A stretch of 33,228 bases of DNA, from positions 34,627 to 67,854 of the forward strand of contig DEIA01000020.1 of NCBI GenBank assembly GCA_002352225.1, written 5' to 3'. This DNA is from Flammeovirgaceae bacterium UBA2786. GTDB taxonomy: Bacteria; Bacteroidota; Bacteroidia; Cytophagales; Cyclobacteriaceae. The position numbers and the translations under genes were made by a program. Shown here piece after piece: positions 1 to 7,126 of this stretch. The notes under the pieces were generated by a model. The model saw only the letters and a list, made by a program, of their open reading frames with translations. It searched no databases and was not told the origin of the DNA. Every line of letters starts with the position of its first letter. Position 1 is the first letter of the stretch.

Positions 1-12
1 CTCCACCCCGCG
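1..12 (-). tRNA. Initiator tRNA-fMet, 5' end only (cut by window edge)
   Basis: Read on the minus strand, the first 12 bases of the window give CGCGGGGTGGAG. This is the acceptor-stem and D-stem start of bacterial initiator tRNA, including the mismatched 5' C that marks initiator tRNAs. Only the 5' end is inside the window, so the anticodon cannot be checked. A well-formed Bacteroidota promoter lies upstream at 80-111, which supports a real RNA gene here. The identification rests on 12 bases plus the promoter. Confidence 0.6.
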
Positions 13-79
13 ATATATTTTTATCAGAATACTGAGTCAACCTTCATTTCGTAGAACTCCTTTCCACGATTTGGGAGTG

Positions 80-111
80 CAAATGTACACCCACCCCCTA
101 TAAAAACCAAA
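80..111 (-). promoter_or_regulatory. Bacteroidota-type promoter of the tRNA gene
   Basis: On the minus strand there is a -33 box TTTG (108-111), a 20-nt spacer, and a -7 box TACATTTG (80-87). This fits the known Bacteroidota consensus TTTG-N19-21-TAnnTTTG exactly. It points toward the tRNA 5' end about 70 nt downstream and away from the threonine aldolase gene, so the two genes are divergent. Confidence 0.7.
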
Positions 112-169
112 TACCACTTAATTTTATCTGTACTACTGCGTTTTTGTAATTTCAGATTTTTAAAGCTCT

Positions 170-1195
170 ATGATAGTTGATTTACGCAGCGATACGGTAA
201 CCAAACCCACCCCGGCCATGCACCAGGCTATGATGCAGGCCGAAGTAGGCGATGATGTGTTTGGAGAGGACCCGAGCATTATAAGCCTTGAAAAAAAGTG
301 TGTGGCTCTTTTGGGTATGGATGCAGCCGTGTTTTGTCCATCAGGTACTATGACTAACCAAATTGGTGTAAAAATTAATACCCAGCCGTATGATGAAGTA
401 ATTTGTTACAAAGGTTCCCATATTTATAAATACGAGGGTGGTGGTGTAGCCGGCAATAGCCTGGCGAGTATGCGTTTGGTGGAAGGCGACCGGGGAAGAA
501 TCTCTGTAAAGGAAATAGAATCCAATATCAATAATGTTAACGATACCCATTTGCCTGTAACCTCGCTTGTGTCGCTCGAGAATACAGTAGTGCGGGAAGC
601 AGGCAGTTACTACACACTCGATCAGATTAAAATGGTAAGTGAATTTGCTCGTTCGCGCGGATTAAAAATGCACCTGGATGGCGCACGCTTATTTAATGCA
701 TTGGTTGAAACCGGAGATAAAGCCGTTGAGTACGGAAAGTATTTTGACAGCATTTCTATTTGTCTATCGAAAGGGTTAGGGGCACCAGTAGGTTCTGTGT
801 TGATTTGCAAAAAAGAACTGGAGACCAAAGCCCGCAGAATGCGCAAAGCATTTGGTGGGGGTATGCGGCAAGCTGGGTTTCTTGCGGCCGCAGGGATTTA
901 TGCCTTGGATAATCACATAACCCGGTTAAAAGAGGATCATACTCGGGCCAAAACATTAGGCAAGGAATTACGTGCCTTGACTTGGATAAAATCTGTTATG
1001 CCGGTTGATACTAACATTGTAATTTTTTCTATAAAAGAATCAAGTACACCTGAAAAGGTATTAGCCAGGTTAAACGAGCACCAGATAAAAGCCATTAAGT
1101 TTGGCCCACAAGAGATTCGGTTAGTTACTCATCTCGATTTTGATGATCGCATGTTGAACAGAACAGTTGAGGTGTTGAAAAAAATTTCGGTTTAG
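170..1195 (+). CDS. ltaE: Low-specificity L-threonine aldolase
   Basis: A 341-residue PLP-dependent fold-type I enzyme that cleaves L-threonine or L-allo-threonine to glycine and acetaldehyde in the cytoplasm. The N-terminus LRSDTVTKPT is the family signature. Visible motifs are SGT (58-60, cofactor phosphate loop), the ring-stacking His84 in GSHIYKYEGGG, HLDGAR (168-173, with Asp170 binding the pyridine nitrogen), and the Schiff-base Lys201 in LSKGLGAPVGS. Length is normal for the family. The ATG at 170 is the first start and places the signature at the extreme N-terminus. rarA begins about 6 nt after the stop, so the two are probably co-transcribed. I could not find a convincing promoter in the 170-base upstream stretch on this strand. 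Confidence 0.93.
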   Translation: MIVDLRSDTVTKPTPAMHQAMMQAEVGDDVFGEDPSIISLEKKCVALLGMDAAVFCPSGTMTNQIGVKINTQPYDEVICYKGSHIYKYEGGGVAGNSLASMRLVEGDRGRISVKEIESNINNVNDTHLPVTSLVSLENTVVREAGSYYTLDQIKMVSEFARSRGLKMHLDGARLFNALVETGDKAVEYGKYFDSISICLSKGLGAPVGSVLICKKELETKARRMRKAFGGGMRQAGFLAAAGIYALDNHITRLKEDHTRAKTLGKELRALTWIKSVMPVDTNIVIFSIKESSTPEKVLARLNEHQIKAIKFGPQEIRLVTHLDFDDRMLNRTVEVLKKISV

Positions 1196-1201
1196 TTGTT
1201 T

Positions 1202-2473
1202 ATGCAAATGTTTCAGGCAAAAATTCCACTGGCAGAACGTATGCGCCCTTCCAGGCTTGAAGACCTTATTGGTCAGGAACATTTGGTTGGCCCGAATGGA
1301 ATTATCCGCAAAGCGATTCAAAGCGGCAATGTGCCGAGTATGATTTTATGGGGGCCACCCGGTGTGGGTAAAACTACCATTGCCAACATAATTGCCAATG
1401 AAGTAAAGCGGCCGTTTCAAATGCTTAGTGCGGTGAGTGCCGGGGTTAAAGATGTGCGCGAAGTAATCGATCAGGCCAGGCGAACCAGTCGCGTGATTTT
1501 GTTTATTGATGAGATTCACCGGTTTAATAAATCGCAACAGGATGCGTTGCTGGGAGCGGTTGAAAAAGGAACGATAACATTAATCGGGGCCACTACCGAG
1601 AATCCTTCATTCGAAGTAAACTCGGCCTTGCTATCGCGATGCCAGGTATATACACTAAAAGCATTGGATGAAGGTTACCTGGTTAAGTTGGTTGAACAGG
1701 CACTTGCAAAAGACATTGAACTGAAAAATCGAAAGATTACAGTAAACGAATACCAGGCCCTGATTAACATTAGTGGAGGGGATGCCCGGAAACTACTTAA
1801 CCTTATAGAATTAATCAGCGAATCAATAAGTGGCGATATTGAAGTAACCAACGATCTGGTAATGCAGGTGGCACAAAAGCACATAGCCATATATGATAAA
1901 AGCGGAGAACAGCATTACGATATTATTTCAGCCTTCATCAAATCCATCCGCGGCAGCGACCCCAATGCAGCGGTCTATTATCTCGCCCGCATGATTGAGG
2001 GTGGAGAAGATGTGAAGTTTATTGCCCGCAGAATGGTAATACTGGCTTCGGAAGATATTGGCAATGCAAACCCAACAGCTTTGGTAATGGCCACCACTAC
2101 TTTTCAGGCAGTGAACGTAATCGGTTACCCCGAGGCCAGAATCATTCTTTCGCAGTGCGCCATTTACTTAGCCACCTCGCCTAAAAGTAATGCCAGTTAT
2201 GTTGCTATTGAGAATGCAATTGACACCGTGAATAAAACCGGAGATTTGCCCGTACCGCTAGCCATTCGTAATGCACCGACCAAATTGATGAAAGACCTCG
2301 ATTACGGTAAAGGATATCAATATGCCCACGAATTCCGTAATAACTTTGTAGCCATGGAGTTTTTACCCGATACTATTAAAGGAACAAAATTTTACGAACC
2401 CGGAAAAAACGCACGGGAGGAAGAGTTGAGAAATTATTTGAAGAAATTGTGGGACAAGAAGTATAATTATTAA
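1202..2473 (+). CDS. rarA: Replication-associated recombination protein A (AAA+ ATPase)
   Basis: RarA/MgsA is a clamp-loader-related AAA+ ATPase acting at stalled replication forks. Visible features are the PLAERMRPSRLEDLIGQEHL N-terminus, Walker A GPPGVGKTT, Walker B LFIDEIHRFNK, a sensor-type GATTENPSFE, and the C-terminal tetramerisation region with GGEDVKFIARRMVILASEDIG. The frame is open from a TTG at 1196, directly after the ltaE stop. The ATGs at 1202 and 1208 are better starts; I chose 1202 (423 residues). The tight spacing with ltaE implies an operon. The VWA gene follows after 35 nt, a gap that contains a perfect palindrome (2482-2495). Confidence 0.93.
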   Translation: MQMFQAKIPLAERMRPSRLEDLIGQEHLVGPNGIIRKAIQSGNVPSMILWGPPGVGKTTIANIIANEVKRPFQMLSAVSAGVKDVREVIDQARRTSRVILFIDEIHRFNKSQQDALLGAVEKGTITLIGATTENPSFEVNSALLSRCQVYTLKALDEGYLVKLVEQALAKDIELKNRKITVNEYQALINISGGDARKLLNLIELISESISGDIEVTNDLVMQVAQKHIAIYDKSGEQHYDIISAFIKSIRGSDPNAAVYYLARMIEGGEDVKFIARRMVILASEDIGNANPTALVMATTTFQAVNVIGYPEARIILSQCAIYLATSPKSNASYVAIENAIDTVNKTGDLPVPLAIRNAPTKLMKDLDYGKGYQYAHEFRNNFVAMEFLPDTIKGTKFYEPGKNAREEELRNYLKKLWDKKYNY

Positions 2474-2481
2474 TGAACAAA

Positions 2482-2495
2482 TTGACAGTTGTCAA
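2482..2495. promoter_or_regulatory. Perfect inverted repeat TTGAC-N4-GTCAA
   Basis: TTGACAGTTGTCAA lies in the 35-nt gap between rarA and the VWA gene, 13 nt before the latter's ATG. It has the shape of a Crp/Fnr-family half-site pair, and its core TGAC-N4-GTCA recurs upstream of two genes of the sulfur cluster. As RNA it would form a 5-bp stem with a tetraloop, so it could instead act at the transcript level. No regulator is assigned. Confidence 0.35.
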
Positions 2496-2508
2496 CTAAA
2501 CAACACGA

Positions 2509-4587
2509 ATGCAACGCCTGATTTTTGAGTCATCTCCGCTTTACATCTTCCTCTGTGCAGTTGCAGGATTGGGCTATGCATTTGTACTGTATCGGGCTAA
2601 ACATACGTGGAGTAAGCAAGTCAATCGCGTATTATTTGGGTTGCGTACTCTGCTCGTTTTTTTTCTGGCGATGTTGTTGCTTGGCCCGGTATTGAAACTT
2701 ATCACTAATCAATTTGAAAAACCTACCTGGGTTTATCTGGTAGATTCATCTTCGTCAGTTGCGGAAGTGCTAGACTCTGCCAATCGTGTAGCGTTGGGCA
2801 GGCAAGTTAATGCTTCGCGCGAAGGAATGGCTGATCAGGGTTATGAAACCAAATTGTTTGATCTGACCGGAAGTGAAATAACGGAACCTGTCTTTAATGC
2901 ACCCTCTTCCGATATCAATCGGGGTATTCAAAATATAGTGCAGCAGTTTGAAGGCCGGAACCTGGCCGGAATAGTATTGCTTTCGGATGGCATTTATAAC
3001 TCAGGGGCATCACCGGTGTACGCCCCCATACGCGTACCGGTATATACGGTAGGTGTAGGCGATACTACAGCGCGTGTAGATCTGGTGTTGAAGAATGTTG
3101 CGTTTAATAAAATAGCCTACGAGGGCAACCAGTTTCCGGTACGGGCACAAGTGTTGTTGCAAGGTTTGGATAATCAGAATGTTTCTGTCTCGGTATCAAA
3201 AGAAGGAAAAGTACTCGCCACACTCAACAGAGATTCGCAAAATAAATCTTTCCTCGATTTTGATTTTCAATTAGAGGCCAACCAAAAAGGCATTCAACGG
3301 TACGATGTTTTGGTAAGACCTTTGACTGGCGAAACTAACTTACGAAATAATGCCACCAGCATTTTTATTGAAGTAGTGGAGGGAAAGAAAAAAATTGTTC
3401 TGATTGCACCTGCTCCCCATCCTGACATTAAAGCCCTAAAGGCCGTTGTGGAAAAGAATTCCAATTATGAGTTTGTTGTACATATTCCGGGCGTTGCAGA
3501 AGCTAAGCCCGATCTGTTAAAACCCGGAGCGGCAGAGCTTTTTGTTTTTCACCAGGTAATTGATTGGGCAGGCAAGACTACTTCATTATTTCAAAACTTA
3601 TATAGGAGCAATTCTTCTGTATTGTTAATGATTGGTAGCAATAGTAATCTGCGGCAGCTGGCTGTCTATCAGGTTCCCATTCAGTTCGAATCGATTGGCG
3701 GGCAGTGGGATGATGTAACACCCGTTATCAACAGTGCTTTTCGCGATTTTAGTTTTTCGGAAAACACCAATGGAATTTTTGCGCGTTATCCGCCAGCCGA
3801 TGTGCCCTTTGGAAAATTTACGTGGCCGTCATCAGCAACTATATTATTATATCAGCGCATAGGCAGTATTGCAACCGACAGGCCCTTGTTAATGACCTGG
3901 CCGGATAACAATCGTAAAATTGCTGTGCTGATAGGAGAAGGGATATGGCGGTGGAGGCTAAATGAATTTGCCGATACAGGAAACACAGTTGCTTTTGATG
4001 AACTGTTTTCCAAACTGGTGCAATACCTGAGTACACTGGAAGATAAACGTAAGTTCAGGAGTTTTCCGTTGCAGAATGAATTTTCTGAGACTGAACCTGT
4101 GATTATCGAAAGCCAGGTGTATAACGATTTGTTTGAGTTGGTGTATGGCAATACCGTTAAATTGGAGGTACGCAACGAGCAGAACGAAGCCTTCAACTAT
4201 AGTTATGTGATAAGCCCGGGTGGTGCACGTTACCGCATAGGGGGTTTGAAAGAAGGGGTGTACCGGTTTAAGGCATCTACGGTTTTGAGTGATAAGACAG
4301 AAGTGGTTACCGGGCAGTTTTTAGTGCGGGCACAAAACCTGGAAGCCCAAAATCTTACAGCCGATTTTGGGTTACTCCGAACGCTGGCACAGCAAACCGG
4401 AGGTAAGTTTTACAAAGCCGCAACGATAGCTCAACTGAATACGGATTTGCAACAAGTGAAAGCCGCCAGTTTAATTCATACAGAAGAAACCTTTAACCAA
4501 CTCATCAACCAGAAATGGGTTTTCTTTTTGTTGCTAGCGCTGATTAGTGCAGAGTGGTTTACCAGAAAATATTTGGGAGGGTATTGA
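2509..4587 (+). CDS. Membrane protein with VWA-like domain
   Basis: A 692-residue protein. Two membrane segments lie near the N-terminus (about residues 9-29 and 40-62) and one at the C-terminus (about 670-687, followed by WFTRKYLGGY). Between them is a large soluble part that starts with a von Willebrand A-like fold: VYLVDSSSSVAEVLD carries a MIDAS-type DxSxS, and GIVLLSDGIYNSG is the second conserved strand. The arrangement resembles the BatA/BatB-like VWA proteins common in Bacteroidota, with the soluble domain probably periplasmic. No catalytic function can be assigned. The last 43 bases of the gene are repeated almost exactly at 6291-6333, beyond the hipBA module, so the present 3' end may have been replaced during an insertion. 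Confidence 0.8.
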   Translation: MQRLIFESSPLYIFLCAVAGLGYAFVLYRAKHTWSKQVNRVLFGLRTLLVFFLAMLLLGPVLKLITNQFEKPTWVYLVDSSSSVAEVLDSANRVALGRQVNASREGMADQGYETKLFDLTGSEITEPVFNAPSSDINRGIQNIVQQFEGRNLAGIVLLSDGIYNSGASPVYAPIRVPVYTVGVGDTTARVDLVLKNVAFNKIAYEGNQFPVRAQVLLQGLDNQNVSVSVSKEGKVLATLNRDSQNKSFLDFDFQLEANQKGIQRYDVLVRPLTGETNLRNNATSIFIEVVEGKKKIVLIAPAPHPDIKALKAVVEKNSNYEFVVHIPGVAEAKPDLLKPGAAELFVFHQVIDWAGKTTSLFQNLYRSNSSVLLMIGSNSNLRQLAVYQVPIQFESIGGQWDDVTPVINSAFRDFSFSENTNGIFARYPPADVPFGKFTWPSSATILLYQRIGSIATDRPLLMTWPDNNRKIAVLIGEGIWRWRLNEFADTGNTVAFDELFSKLVQYLSTLEDKRKFRSFPLQNEFSETEPVIIESQVYNDLFELVYGNTVKLEVRNEQNEAFNYSYVISPGGARYRIGGLKEGVYRFKASTVLSDKTEVVTGQFLVRAQNLEAQNLTADFGLLRTLAQQTGGKFYKAATIAQLNTDLQQVKAASLIHTEETFNQLINQKWVFFLLLALISAEWFTRKYLGGY
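4543..4585 (+). repeat. Direct repeat, copy 1 (end of VWA gene)
   Basis: These 43 bases encode the last residues of the VWA protein (ISAEWFTRKYLGGY, then TGA). They match 6291-6333 at 41 of 43 positions. Both differences sit in codons: GAG/GAT (Glu/Asp) and the synonymous GGA/GGT. The stop also differs (TGA here, TAA there). The copies flank hipBA. Confidence 0.85.
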
Positions 4588-4630
4588 ACTATGTAACAGA
4601 TGATATTGTAAATCATATCGAATAAAAAAT

Positions 4631-5896
4631 TCAATCAACCCTGAAAGCCCTTGATAAAAGTTCTCTTTCAGATTTTGAAACCCCCGTTCGTTCTGCTTCC
4701 TTTTCCCACTTACTCACAGCTTTTTGTACTAAATCGATTATTTCATTCGCTCTCTTATCAGAAACTCGAAAGTAGGGGGCAACCTCTCTTGCAAGCCTTA
4801 GGTCAAGCGAATTGTCATTGTCGGAAATGTTTAAACTCAAACCAGTTCCTGTTTCCACGGGGTTTATGTCATAAGCGGGAGAAAGTATCCAGCCCTTGTC
4901 TGTTAGTAAGAATCCATGATTTCGTAAATGGTCATCGGTATTGCTTACGCAGATGTAAAACACAATCCTTTTCCAAAGTTCCTCAAGATCAGCATTTGGT
5001 TGAGCGCCATGTTGTATGATGAACCCGGCAATATCTAAATAACTAACACCACTTTGATAATCTGTTCCATCGGGGTACCCAAGCAATGTCATTGCCGAGG
5101 CAAAATGAATCCGCCCGCCTTTTTTATTCCGATCAAACCGTTTGGTCAGATAAGTGTGTTGCTTGCTGTAATATTTTCCTGTTTTGGCTTCGGCCACATT
5201 AAGTTCTGCTTTTACGGCAAGGTTGTGTACCACCATTTCCCATGCACCAATATCTTTTGTATCATTCTTAGCCGGAAACTTGGCAATCCACAACTGCCCG
5301 TGGGTATCAACCACGCTGGCCTTCGGTCTGGCACCACCTAAAGAAGAACCGGGCGCCATCAGCATATTGAGCCATTTTATTTTCAACTCATCATCGGTAT
5401 CTTCTTCAAGACGAAAACTTGCTTCTTCCAATTCGCGTATGGAAGTCCACGGAGGCGCAGCCATCGCCTTATTGTTGTTTAGAAATTCTCCGTCTTCATC
5501 TTCTTTGAAACGGAGTGCCCCCATACGATGACCGTCAAAAACGCCAAGCAGGTAATCGGTTTCAAAAAGAGTGCGTGCTTTTCGACCTTCGGCACGGGCA
5601 AGTACGGCTTCTCTTCTGCCCATTAACACGCGCCCCCACCTATCGGGCGAAGAGTCTAAGAAGATTCCGAAATTATTTTTCCCATCGTTTAGATATTGCT
5701 GACCTGAAAACAACTGTAAATCGGGGTCAAGTATTTGCACGTTACCCGATTTCAGCCAGGCATCGGCATACTCAAAAGAAAATACTTCTTTGCCGCGCAC
5801 TCGCGTTGCATGCAAAATACCCATGAGGATTGGCTGACTGGGTTTCACCCAGTCGGCATACACCTGGATTGACCGTTGCTGAGTATCCTTAGCCAT
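4631..5896 (-). CDS. hipA: HipA-family serine/threonine kinase toxin
   Basis: A 421-residue toxin of a type II toxin-antitoxin pair. E. coli HipA phosphorylates glutamyl-tRNA synthetase and induces growth arrest and persistence; the target of this homologue is unknown. An N-terminal HipA_N-like subdomain (about 1-130) is followed by the kinase fold: the flexible loop SSLGGARPKA (184-193), an ATP-contacting Lys206 in IAKFP, the catalytic segment NTDDHLRNHG (319-328), and the metal-binding SPAYDINP (339-346). Length and all key residues are intact, so it should be active. Its ATG at 5896 overlaps the 3' end of hipB by 8 nt, indicating translational coupling with antitoxin first. It converges on the VWA gene, 43 nt away. 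Confidence 0.93.
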   Translation of the reverse strand: MAKDTQQRSIQVYADWVKPSQPILMGILHATRVRGKEVFSFEYADAWLKSGNVQILDPDLQLFSGQQYLNDGKNNFGIFLDSSPDRWGRVLMGRREAVLARAEGRKARTLFETDYLLGVFDGHRMGALRFKEDEDGEFLNNNKAMAAPPWTSIRELEEASFRLEEDTDDELKIKWLNMLMAPGSSLGGARPKASVVDTHGQLWIAKFPAKNDTKDIGAWEMVVHNLAVKAELNVAEAKTGKYYSKQHTYLTKRFDRNKKGGRIHFASAMTLLGYPDGTDYQSGVSYLDIAGFIIQHGAQPNADLEELWKRIVFYICVSNTDDHLRNHGFLLTDKGWILSPAYDINPVETGTGLSLNISDNDNSLDLRLAREVAPYFRVSDKRANEIIDLVQKAVSKWEKEAERTGVSKSERELLSRAFRVD

Positions 5897-6212
5897 TCTT
5901 TGATTTCTTTGGAGCGCGTTCTTTTACCAACAAGTTGGCATCTTGTAATCTTCTGCCAAGCGGATCGTCACCAGCTACTTTCAATAAATCTTTTTCTAAA
6001 CCAAGAACAAATAATACCTGTAAATACAAACCCAGGGCAACATTCGGTGAACCTTTTTCAATAGCCCACAATGTGGTACGGGCAATGTTTGCCCGTTCGG
6101 ATACCTGTTCGGTACTTAGTTTCCTTCTTAACCGGGCCAGCTTGATGTTTTCGCCCAACGCTGACAGAATTTTTATGTTTTTAGGCAGCAAGCCTGGTTT
6201 TTTTACATTCAT
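5889..6212 (-). CDS. hipB: HipB-like antitoxin, Xre-family HTH regulator
   Basis: A 107-residue antitoxin that should bind HipA and repress its own operon. A helix-turn-helix covers about residues 20-75 (GENIKLARLRRKLSTEQVSE, then ANIARTTLWAIEKG). A basic tail ends in RAPKKSKNG. The frame is open further up to a TTG at 6233, but the ATG at 6212 is preferred because a -7 box TACATTTG sits at 6231-6238, just upstream. Two inverted 10-bp half-sites flank that promoter and are probable operators. hipA follows with an 8-nt overlap. Confidence 0.9.
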   Translation of the reverse strand: MNVKKPGLLPKNIKILSALGENIKLARLRRKLSTEQVSERANIARTTLWAIEKGSPNVALGLYLQVLFVLGLEKDLLKVAGDDPLGRRLQDANLLVKERAPKKSKNG

Positions 6213-6269
6213 AATGTTCGTAATAGTAAACAAATGTAATCATTTTGCTTATAATAATAAACATTATGA
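6209..6269 (-). promoter_or_regulatory. hipBA promoter flanked by inverted half-sites
   Basis: On the minus strand the -7 box TACATTTG (6231-6238) matches TAnnTTTG fully. It lies between TCATAATGTT (6209-6218) and its exact reverse complement AACATTATGA (6260-6269), which are 41 nt apart. The proximal arm overlaps the hipB start codon. HipB-type dimers are known to bind paired operators around their promoter, and the layout fits autoregulation. The binding itself is inferred. Confidence 0.6.
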
Positions 6270-6290
6270 GGATGTTAACCGCCTACGCTT

Positions 6291-6333
6291 ATTAGTGCAG
6301 ATTGGTTTACCAGAAAATATTTGGGTGGGTATT
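6291..6333 (+). pseudogene. Displaced 3' end of VWA gene (direct repeat, copy 2)
   Basis: In frame this encodes ISADWFTRKYLGGY and TAA, against ISAEWFTRKYLGGY and TGA at the end of the intact VWA gene. No open frame continues upstream: an in-frame TAA occurs at 6276-6278. A hairpin with a T-tract follows at once (6340-6369), as expected for a natural gene end. It reads as the remnant left when hipBA entered the 3' end of the VWA gene and a near-identical copy restored that gene. Confidence 0.7.
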
Positions 6334-6339
6334 AATCAG

Positions 6340-6369
6340 GAGCCTATCACAACGCGTAGGTTCTTTTTT
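6340..6369 (+). terminator. Probable original terminator of the VWA gene
   Basis: GAGCCTA (6340-6346) pairs with TAGGTTC (6357-6363), with one G-U pair and a 10-base loop, followed directly by TTTTTT. It lies 6 nt after the stop codon of the displaced VWA 3' end. Confidence 0.55.
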
Positions 6370-6376
6370 CGTATTG

Positions 6377-6838
6377 ATGAAATTTTCTACTTTAGATTGT
6401 ATGAAAGCAGACTTCGACAATCTATGCAAAAGGGCATTTTCTCAAGGCGCGGGTATTCCAGAGCTTAATGAGTTATGGGGCAATGTATTTCTATTGCAAA
6501 ACTGGCTGTTCATTGCTCGTGGGCCAGTCAATCAACCCCAACCTTATATTGCATCGCGTGCCGATGTTTGTAATGGGCAAGATATGATTCGTGCTTTTAC
6601 AGATGATCAAAAATTGACTGCATTCGCACACGAAAACAAATTAGTGGAGGCAGATGGTTCGGTGCGTTCGTTAGCAATTCCCGTACAAAGTGTTGTTTCC
6701 TGGTTGGAAGGCTTTGGACAGTATGGGATATACGGTGTTTGGTTTAACTCAGATACAAAGAGTCAAGGCTTCTATTCTCCACTTGTTCAACTTAGGCCGG
6801 TTAAAGATCATCTTGACAAAACCTGGCTGAATAAATAA
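6377..6838 (+). CDS. SseB-like hypothetical protein
   Basis: About 153 residues from the ATG at 6377, or 145 from the ATG at 6401. The frame is open further upstream to 6302, but that part overlaps the displaced VWA remnant and its terminator, so a start at 6377 or later is more likely. The pattern of an LxFIAR strand, a GQDMIRAFTDDQKLTAFA segment, IPVQSVVSWLE and GIYGVWFNSD resembles the N-terminal domain of SseB-family proteins, whose function is poorly known. There are no membrane segments, and the protein is probably cytoplasmic. The family assignment comes from pattern recognition only and is tentative; the coding call itself is fairly firm. Confidence 0.6.
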   Translation: MKFSTLDCMKADFDNLCKRAFSQGAGIPELNELWGNVFLLQNWLFIARGPVNQPQPYIASRADVCNGQDMIRAFTDDQKLTAFAHENKLVEADGSVRSLAIPVQSVVSWLEGFGQYGIYGVWFNSDTKSQGFYSPLVQLRPVKDHLDKTWLNK

Positions 6839-7126
6839 AAAGACATTTACAAAGGCACAACAACTTTCTCCCAAGCGGGGCCTGCATTTAAAACCGCATT
6901 GAGCTGCTAAGTTTTTGGTAGCAAGACGACTTCAGGATATTGCTTTGCAGGCGCATAAATTAATCTGGTTTCCAAGATTAACATTCTGTCTGTTATCAAT
7001 TTTCATCCTGCCCGTTGGAGAAGAACTCCAACGTGGGCGAGGGCTCTTGCCATGCCTTTGGTGTAGCGGGGGCTTTCGGTGGGTTGGTCAACAACCAACA
7101 ATAACTAAGGGCTGGCCCATCAGTCT
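6839..7126. other. Gene-free stretch with a strong hairpin
   Basis: About 290 bases between the SseB-like gene and the lipoprotein gene, with no convincing ORF. A 108-residue plus-strand ORF here lacks any recognisable pattern and runs antisense into the lipoprotein gene. The stretch holds a long hairpin at 7010-7038 and a smaller one, GTTGGT/ACCAAC, near 7083-7099. It may be a decayed gene or a mobile palindromic repeat. Confidence 0.4.
7010..7038. repeat. Palindromic hairpin, possibly REP-like
   Basis: GCCCGTTGGAG (7010-7020), loop AAGAA, then CTCCAACGTGGGC (7026-7038) form an 11-bp stem with a 2-base bulge. No T-tract follows on either strand, so it is not a typical terminator. Its GC-rich, bulged shape resembles repetitive extragenic palindromes. 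No second copy was seen in this window. Confidence 0.45.

Noticed and set aside
4588..4630. Terminator between the VWA gene and hipA
   Set aside because: Only a weak 5-bp ATGAT/ATCAT stem without a clean T-tract is visible.
6213..6233. Longer hipB from a TTG at 6233
   Set aside because: The extension would overlap the -7 box TACATTTG; the ATG at 6212 gives the usual antitoxin length.
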